Source: Enterococcus_D sp050529585 (GTDB lineage: Bacteria; Bacillota; Bacilli; Lactobacillales; Enterococcaceae). From it: a stretch of DNA of 64,000 nt. Position 1 is the first letter of the stretch. The number at the start of each line of letters is the position of its first letter. Of this stretch, positions 59,144-64,000 are shown one piece after another. Under the pieces are notes generated by a model. It saw nothing but the letters and a program-made list of their open reading frames with translations. It did no database searches and was not told where the DNA came from. The stretch covers positions 2,604,001 to 2,668,000 of the forward strand of contig NZ_CP172882.1 of the NCBI RefSeq assembly GCF_050529585.1, written 5' to 3'. The translations under genes and the position numbers were made by a program.

Positions 59144-60496
59144 ATGACTGAAGAAAAAAAATTGATTAAAGCGGCCAATGGGCCTAGCTTAGAAGAAATA
59201 AATAATACTGTTGCAATTCCAAAAAACGGCAATTTCTGGCGTAACTTACTGGCTTTTTCTGGACCTGGTGCGTTGGTCGCTGTTGGGTATATGGATCCTG
59301 GTAACTGGATCACATCAATTGGCGGGGGTGCTGAATACGGCTATTTGCTCCTATCAGTGATCTTGATTTCTAGTTTGATCGCCATGTTATTGCAGTATAT
59401 GGCCGCAAAGCTCGGGATCGTGACCCATATGGATCTTGCACAAGCAACCCGCAAACACACCAGCAAAGGATTGGGTTTCATTTTATGGATCGTCACTGAA
59501 TTGGCGATCATGGCTACGGACATTGCCGAAGTCATCGGTGGCGCCATTGCTTTGAATCTGCTTTTCGGTATTCCTTTATTGGTTGGTGTTATTTTAACCG
59601 TTTTTGATGTTTTGCTGCTTTTATTCCTGATGAAATTGGGTTTCAGAAAAATCGAAGCAATCGTCATGACCTTGATATTGGTGATCATGGTGGTCTTTCT
59701 CTATGAAGTGGCTATCGCTCAACCTGATTTGCCAGCCGTACTGCAAGGCTTCATTCCTCAAAAGCAAGTGCTTAACCATGGACAATTGACAATGGCATTA
59801 GGTATCGTTGGGGCGACCGTGATGCCCCACAATCTTTACTTGCATTCGTCGATATCGCAATCGAGGAAAATCGATCGCCAAAATCAAGAAGAAGTTGCCA
59901 CAGCAGTACGTTTTGCCACTTGGGATTCAAATATTCAACTGTCAGCAGCTTTCTTAGTCAATTGTTTATTGCTGATTTTGGGCAGCGCCCTCTTCTTTGG
60001 CCATAGCGAAGAAGTCGGCACCTTCTCAGCACTCTTTGATGCGCTGCAAGATTCAACTATCGCAGGTGCCGTGGCAAGCCCTGTACTCAGTGTATTATTC
60101 GCAGTGGCGCTATTGGCTTCTGGACAAAACTCTACCATTACAGGTACTTTGACGGGGCAAGTTGTCATGGAAGGCTTCATCCATATGAAGATTCCGACAT
60201 GGGCCAGACGTTTGATCACTCGTGGCTTATCGGTCATTCCGGTTCTTTTATGTACGATTTATTTTGGCGGCAACGAACAGTCACTTGATAGCCTTTTGAT
60301 TTATTCGCAAGTGTTCCTTAGCGTTGCATTACCTGTTTCCATGATTCCTCTGGTCTTGTTCACTAGTTCAAAAAAAATTATGGGTACCCGCTTCAAAAAT
60401 CCATTGTGGGTAACCATTTTGGGCTGGATATGTGTCGTGGCACTGACAATCTTAAATGGTCGTTTGATCATTGATACATTGATCGACCTTTTCTAA
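59144..60496 (+). CDS. mntH: Nramp-family manganese transporter
   Basis: The 450 residues have eleven helices and the Nramp signature: 'GYMDPGNWITSIGGGAEYGY' with the metal-binding DPGN, 'TDIAEVIGGAIALNLL' and 'VGATVMPHNLYLHSSI' with the MPHN motif. It couples Mn(II) import to protons. I start at the ATG at 59144, which has GGTGTGA before it; the earlier ATG at 59087 lies upstream of the promoter's -10 and cannot be used. Confidence 0.94.
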   Translation: MTEEKKLIKAANGPSLEEINNTVAIPKNGNFWRNLLAFSGPGALVAVGYMDPGNWITSIGGGAEYGYLLLSVILISSLIAMLLQYMAAKLGIVTHMDLAQATRKHTSKGLGFILWIVTELAIMATDIAEVIGGAIALNLLFGIPLLVGVILTVFDVLLLLFLMKLGFRKIEAIVMTLILVIMVVFLYEVAIAQPDLPAVLQGFIPQKQVLNHGQLTMALGIVGATVMPHNLYLHSSISQSRKIDRQNQEEVATAVRFATWDSNIQLSAAFLVNCLLLILGSALFFGHSEEVGTFSALFDALQDSTIAGAVASPVLSVLFAVALLASGQNSTITGTLTGQVVMEGFIHMKIPTWARRLITRGLSVIPVLLCTIYFGGNEQSLDSLLIYSQVFLSVALPVSMIPLVLFTSSKKIMGTRFKNPLWVTILGWICVVALTILNGRLIIDTLIDLF

Positions 60497-60533
60497 GATA
60501 GGCAACGATTTGGAATGTCTTCCCCTCTAACTC

Positions 60534-60585
60534 AAAAAACAGATCCCCTAGAGATACAGTTTGCAATCTAAGGAATCTGTTTTTT
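60534..60585. terminator. Bidirectional terminator
   Basis: AAAAAACAGAT (60534-60544) pairs with ATCTGTTTTTT (60575-60585) with CCT/AGG inside, between mntH and the convergent DUF1015 gene. Confidence 0.8.
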
Positions 60586-60596
60586 ATAGTGACGCT

Positions 60597-61820
60597 TTAT
60601 TTGGTTTCTAAATCATGCAAGAACAAGCCGCTCAGCAGTTTCGGTTCAAACCATGTCGATTTTGGCGGCATGATTTCTCCAGCATCAGCCACAGCCAGCA
60701 GATCATGCATTTGCGTTGGATACATAGAAAAAGCCAATGACCAATCACCGCTATCCACCAAACGTTCCAACTCTTGGGGCCCGCGAATACCGCCCACAAA
60801 ATCAATTCCTTTATCCGTTCGAATATCTTTGATGCCAAAAATAGTTTCTAGCACATAGGTTTGCAATAATGACACATCTAATTTTCCAACTGTATCCGTG
60901 GGGATCGAAGCTGGCTTGATCGTCAACGCCCACCATTGATGATCGACATACAAATGGATCGTACCTGATTGTGCCGGTTTTTTTTCGTTGGTCTGCGCAA
61001 TCGTGAAATGTTCGGACAAAGCATCAAAAAAGTTTTCTGGCACCGGATAGCGCAAAACACGGTTGTATTCCCAAATCGCTAATTCATTTTCAGGAAATAA
61101 AATAGACAAGAACCGTTCACTTTCCATACTGTTTTCTCCTGATTCACGCTTTTGCAACCCTACTTTGACTGCAGACTCCGTGCGATGGTGCCCGTCGGCG
61201 ATATATAACGCATCGACTGTTTCAAACTGCTGACTGATCATCTTCAGCAGTTCTTGATCATCCACTAACCACACGCGATGATGAACATCGTGGTAACGAG
61301 TAAAGTCATACATCGGCTGATGTGTTGCTTGCCAGGCATCGATTTGCTTTTTCAAAGACGCTGGTTGGCGATAACTCAAAAAAATGGGACTTGTATTGGC
61401 GTCACAAGCCAACACATGATTGATTCGATCGATTTCTTTTTCTGGACGGGTAAATTCATGCTTTTTGATTTTTCCAGAAATATAATCATCAATAGCCGTA
61501 CAAGCTACGAGTCCCGTCTGACTACGCCCTGCCATCGTTAATTGATATAAATAATAGGCAGGTTGTTCATCTTGCAATAACCAGCCGGCATCAAGGAAAG
61601 CCGATAGATTTGCGGCTGCTTTTTGATAGACCTTTTGATCATAGGGGTCGATCCCTGGCAAATCGATTTCTGAGCGATCGATATGAAAATAACTATACGG
61701 ATTATCTGCCGCATAGGCTGCGGCTTCCTGTGAATTCACTACATCATATGGTAACTCTGCGACTTTATCCGCTAATGCTGCTTGCGGACGAATTGCTTTA
61801 AAAGGAAAGATACTTACCAT
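60597..61820 (-). CDS. DUF1015 family protein, last gene of the serine operon
   Basis: The 407 residues belong to DUF1015 (COG4198): 'FPFKAIRPQAALADKVAELP', 'YDVVNSQEA', 'DNPYSYFHIDRSEIDLPG', and the invariant 'ALYIADGHHRTESAVKVG' (about residue 207-224). The DGHHR stretch recalls ParB-like serine kinases. Its ATG overlaps the serA stop by one base, so it is coupled to serine synthesis. A role in the serine/phosphoserine pathway is inferred from this; no activity is established from sequence. Confidence 0.88.
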   Translation of the reverse strand: MVSIFPFKAIRPQAALADKVAELPYDVVNSQEAAAYAADNPYSYFHIDRSEIDLPGIDPYDQKVYQKAAANLSAFLDAGWLLQDEQPAYYLYQLTMAGRSQTGLVACTAIDDYISGKIKKHEFTRPEKEIDRINHVLACDANTSPIFLSYRQPASLKKQIDAWQATHQPMYDFTRYHDVHHRVWLVDDQELLKMISQQFETVDALYIADGHHRTESAVKVGLQKRESGENSMESERFLSILFPENELAIWEYNRVLRYPVPENFFDALSEHFTIAQTNEKKPAQSGTIHLYVDHQWWALTIKPASIPTDTVGKLDVSLLQTYVLETIFGIKDIRTDKGIDFVGGIRGPQELERLVDSGDWSLAFSMYPTQMHDLLAVADAGEIMPPKSTWFEPKLLSGLFLHDLETK

Positions 61821-63004
61821 TAATAGCCAGCCTCCTGATTCTTGATCACCCGGACACGAATAATATTTTCATTGGTGCGCAATGTATCCGCTAATTCTTT
61901 CAATAACCCTTCATCTTCAGAGGCGACGTCAACTAATGTATAGGCGAAGTCGTCACGGCCTCGATTTAACATATTGTCGATATTGATGCCGCTATCAGCG
62001 ATGATCGAGGAGATTTGACCTAACATATTCGGTACGTTGCGATTAATGATCGTAATCCGATATGGCGAACGAAAAGCCATTTCAACGGTCGGAAAATTGA
62101 CCGAGCGCTTGATCGTACCGAATTCTAAAAACTTCTTCAACGTTCGTGCAGCCATTTTGGCACAATTGACTTCAGCTTCTTCTGTTGAGGCACCTAAATG
62201 CGGCAATACCAGCACTTTTTCGTTATGCAACAACTGTTCATCGGCAAAGTCCGTCGTGTAACCTGCCAAACGCCCCTCTTGTAAAGCTTTTAAAATCGCG
62301 TCAGTATCTACGATTTCTTTACGCGAAAAATTAAATAGTTTGGTCGTAGCTTTCATTTTGCTGATTTCATCTGTTCCGATCAAGTTTCGGGTATTGTCCA
62401 TCAATGGTACATGGACAGTAATAAAATCGCACGTCGAAAATACTTCAGCAATATCGTTGGCACGCTTCACGCGACGAGAGATCGTCCACGCGGTATCCAC
62501 AGAAACATATGGATCATACCCGACAACTTCCATCCCCAATCGGTACGCATCGTTGGCCACCATTGCGCCGATCGAACCTAACCCAATAACACCTAATTTC
62601 TTTCCTTCTAATTCGGTACCAGCAAATTGACTTTTGTGGGCTTCTGCTTGTTCTTCCACATGATTCCCGCTCAGCGTTTGGACCCACTGCGCCCCTTGAA
62701 TGATGGGACGGACACTTAACAACAAGCTAGCCACGACCAATTCTTTAACGGCATTGGCATTGGCACCTGGGGTGTTAAAGACAACGATCCCTTTTTCTGT
62801 ACATGACTGAACTGGAATATTATTGGTTCCAGCCCCAGCTCTGGCAACACCGAGCACACTCTTAGGGAAATCATAGTCATGCAATTTTTGACTTCGCAAC
62901 AATATTCCTTGCGGTTGTTCACTTTCATTGATGGCGTAATGTTCTGGTTCTAAACGCTGTAATCCTTCTGGTGCAATGGCATTGAATGTTTTGATTTGAA
63001 ACAT
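61820..63004 (-). CDS. serA: D-3-phosphoglycerate dehydrogenase with ACT domain
   Basis: The 394 residues have the Rossmann 'KLGVIGLGSIGAMVANDAYR', the catalytic Arg in 'KLFNFSRKEIVDTDA', the His in 'LVLPHLGASTEEAEVNCAKM', and a C-terminal ACT domain (about 320-390: 'ITIINRNVPNMLGQISSIIA') that would give serine feedback. It oxidises 3-phosphoglycerate. The start is directly after the serC stop (TAAATG). Confidence 0.94.
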   Translation of the reverse strand: MFQIKTFNAIAPEGLQRLEPEHYAINESEQPQGILLRSQKLHDYDFPKSVLGVARAGAGTNNIPVQSCTEKGIVVFNTPGANANAVKELVVASLLLSVRPIIQGAQWVQTLSGNHVEEQAEAHKSQFAGTELEGKKLGVIGLGSIGAMVANDAYRLGMEVVGYDPYVSVDTAWTISRRVKRANDIAEVFSTCDFITVHVPLMDNTRNLIGTDEISKMKATTKLFNFSRKEIVDTDAILKALQEGRLAGYTTDFADEQLLHNEKVLVLPHLGASTEEAEVNCAKMAARTLKKFLEFGTIKRSVNFPTVEMAFRSPYRITIINRNVPNMLGQISSIIADSGINIDNMLNRGRDDFAYTLVDVASEDEGLLKELADTLRTNENIIRVRVIKNQEAGY

Positions 63005-64000
63005 TTATTTGACCTCCGCTTCGAATGACTGCATAAATTCAACTAACGCTTGGACCCCTTCGATTGGGAATGCATTGTATAGACTCGCACGCATCCCACC
63101 GACAGAACGGTGTCCTTTCAAATTCTCAAAACCAGCTTTGACTGCTTGCTCATTGAATTGGCGGTCTAATTCCTTATCCCCCGTGACGAAAGGAATATTC
63201 GTTAATGAGCGACTATCTTTAGCGACCGGACTGCGAAAAAGTGTTGATGCTTCGATTGCTTGATATAACAAGCCAGCTTTTTTGCGGTCTTGTGCTAGGA
63301 TTTCTTTGACGCCGCCTAATTCTCGGAGCCATTCAAAGACCAATTTAGCGATATAAATCGCATAGGTTGGCGGCGTATTATATAATGAATGATTTTTGGC
63401 TTGCAGGCGGTAATCCAACATTGGGGCAAAAACCGCTTCGTCATTCAATAAATCATCTCTGATGATCACAACCGTCAAACCAGCCGGCCCAATATTCTTT
63501 TGGGCACCCGCATAGATCAACCCAAAATCGGTTACCTGGTAATCATTGGCTAAAATATTCGAAGACATATCCGCTACGATAGGTACATTGCCTACATCTG
63601 GAATTGTTTGAAACGCTGTGCCTTCAATCGTGTTATTGGTAGTAATGTGCACATAGGCCGCATCCTGATCAATCGCTGCTTTGCTGATTTCAGGAATATA
63701 GCTAAATTGTTTATCCGCACTAGATGCAATCACTTCAACAGTCACGTCTTCAATAGCGTTGGCTGCTTCGATCGCTTTTTGCGACCAAGAGCCGGTATGA
63801 ACATACAAGGCTTTTTTATGACGCGCTAAATTCAAAGGAATCGTACTGAATTGTAAACTTGCACCACCTTGTAAGAACAATACTTGATAATTTTCCGGAA
63901 TATCCATCAATTCACGGAGCAAGCTTTCAGCATCTTGAATGATTTCTTCAAATAAGGAGGACCGATGACTCAGCTCCATTACGGACATCCCGCTGTTACG
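63005..64000 (-). CDS. serC: Phosphoserine aminotransferase, N-terminus beyond the window edge
   Basis: The visible ~331 residues are SerC: 'GMSVMELSHRSSLFEEIIQD' at the edge, 'FLQGGASLQFSTIPLNLA', and the PLP Lys in 'DFGLIYAGAQKNIGPAGLT', ending in 'KGHRSVGGMRASLYNAFPIE'. The family N-terminus (about 30 residues, with 'NFSAGP') lies past 64000, so the frame stays open at the edge. It transaminates 3-phosphohydroxypyruvate. It leads the serC-serA-DUF1015 operon; no serB is present here. Confidence 0.93.
   Translation of the reverse strand, partial: RNSGMSVMELSHRSSLFEEIIQDAESLLRELMDIPENYQVLFLQGGASLQFSTIPLNLARHKKALYVHTGSWSQKAIEAANAIEDVTVEVIASSADKQFSYIPEISKAAIDQDAAYVHITTNNTIEGTAFQTIPDVGNVPIVADMSSNILANDYQVTDFGLIYAGAQKNIGPAGLTVVIIRDDLLNDEAVFAPMLDYRLQAKNHSLYNTPPTYAIYIAKLVFEWLRELGGVKEILAQDRKKAGLLYQAIEASTLFRSPVAKDSRSLTNIPFVTGDKELDRQFNEQAVKAGFENLKGHRSVGGMRASLYNAFPIEGVQALVEFMQSFEAEVK

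Noticed and set aside
1..64000. CRISPR arrays, insertion sequences, prophage or integrative elements
   Set aside because: No regularly spaced repeats, transposase, integrase or phage genes were seen on either strand.

Overview
The window reads as the chromosome of a low-GC Gram-positive of the Lactobacillales, most probably an Enterococcus or close relative. The reasons are the order pyrG, fba, murA2, rho, rpmE2, the AGGAGG ribosome sites with frequent TTG starts, lipoprotein signal peptides, an RNase J2 with a degenerate active site, and control elements typical of Firmicutes (T-box, CodY-, Zur- and DtxR-type boxes, cre). I cannot name the species. Coding density is ordinary. I see no IS element, prophage, CRISPR array or rRNA.

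Layout. 1-7.4 kb: a beta-glucoside unit (GH3 enzyme cut by the window edge, and a PTS EIIC) behind a LacI-type operator; a short 6-phosphogluconate dehydrogenase divergent from an RpiR regulator; aspartase divergent from one Lrp/AsnC regulator, with a second Lrp/AsnC gene facing it. 7.5-14.8 kb: an eight-gene operon (polar amino-acid ABC importer, aminotransferase, D-2-hydroxyacid dehydrogenase, second ABC ATPase, MFS carrier) with a CodY-like box over its promoter. 15-22.7 kb: YccF, a secreted DUF1002 protein, an acyltransferase, an XRE regulator, a CPBP protease, a three-gene ABC-2 exporter behind a leader terminator, and an unlisted 55-residue membrane protein. 22.8-28.3 kb: an oligopeptide/nickel-type ABC importer co-transcribed with a SAM methyltransferase from a near-consensus promoter carrying a Zur-type box; this is the best candidate for an undescribed system. 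28.5-35.5 kb: rpmE2, rho, murA2, fba, a DUF1307 lipoprotein, and pyrG with a G-run/terminator leader of the CTP-sensing type. 35.5-38.4 kb: a gene-poor stretch with a tRNA-like 3' fragment, an ECF sigma factor with a membrane partner, a zinc peptidase and a PhnA-like protein.

38.6-47.5 kb: metQ-metN-metI behind a methionine T-box, then the acetyl-branch DAP/lysine pathway as two divergent operons (deacetylase-lysA-dapF and dapA-dapB-dapH); asd lies at 53 kb. 47.5-53.8 kb: nrnA, a YtoI-like CBS/DRTGG regulator, a UPF0173 hydrolase, RNase J2 and asd. 53.9-64 kb: a candidate small RNA, a neopullulanase-type GH13 enzyme with two copies of a cre/MalR-like site, a MarR regulator divergent from a fused MacB-like ABC protein, mntH behind a manganese-regulator box, and a serC-serA-DUF1015 operon cut by the right edge.

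Together the window is mostly amino-acid supply (Met, Lys, Ser, Asp, one CodY-linked amino acid), metal supply (Zur-linked ABC system, MntH) and housekeeping RNA and cell-wall functions.
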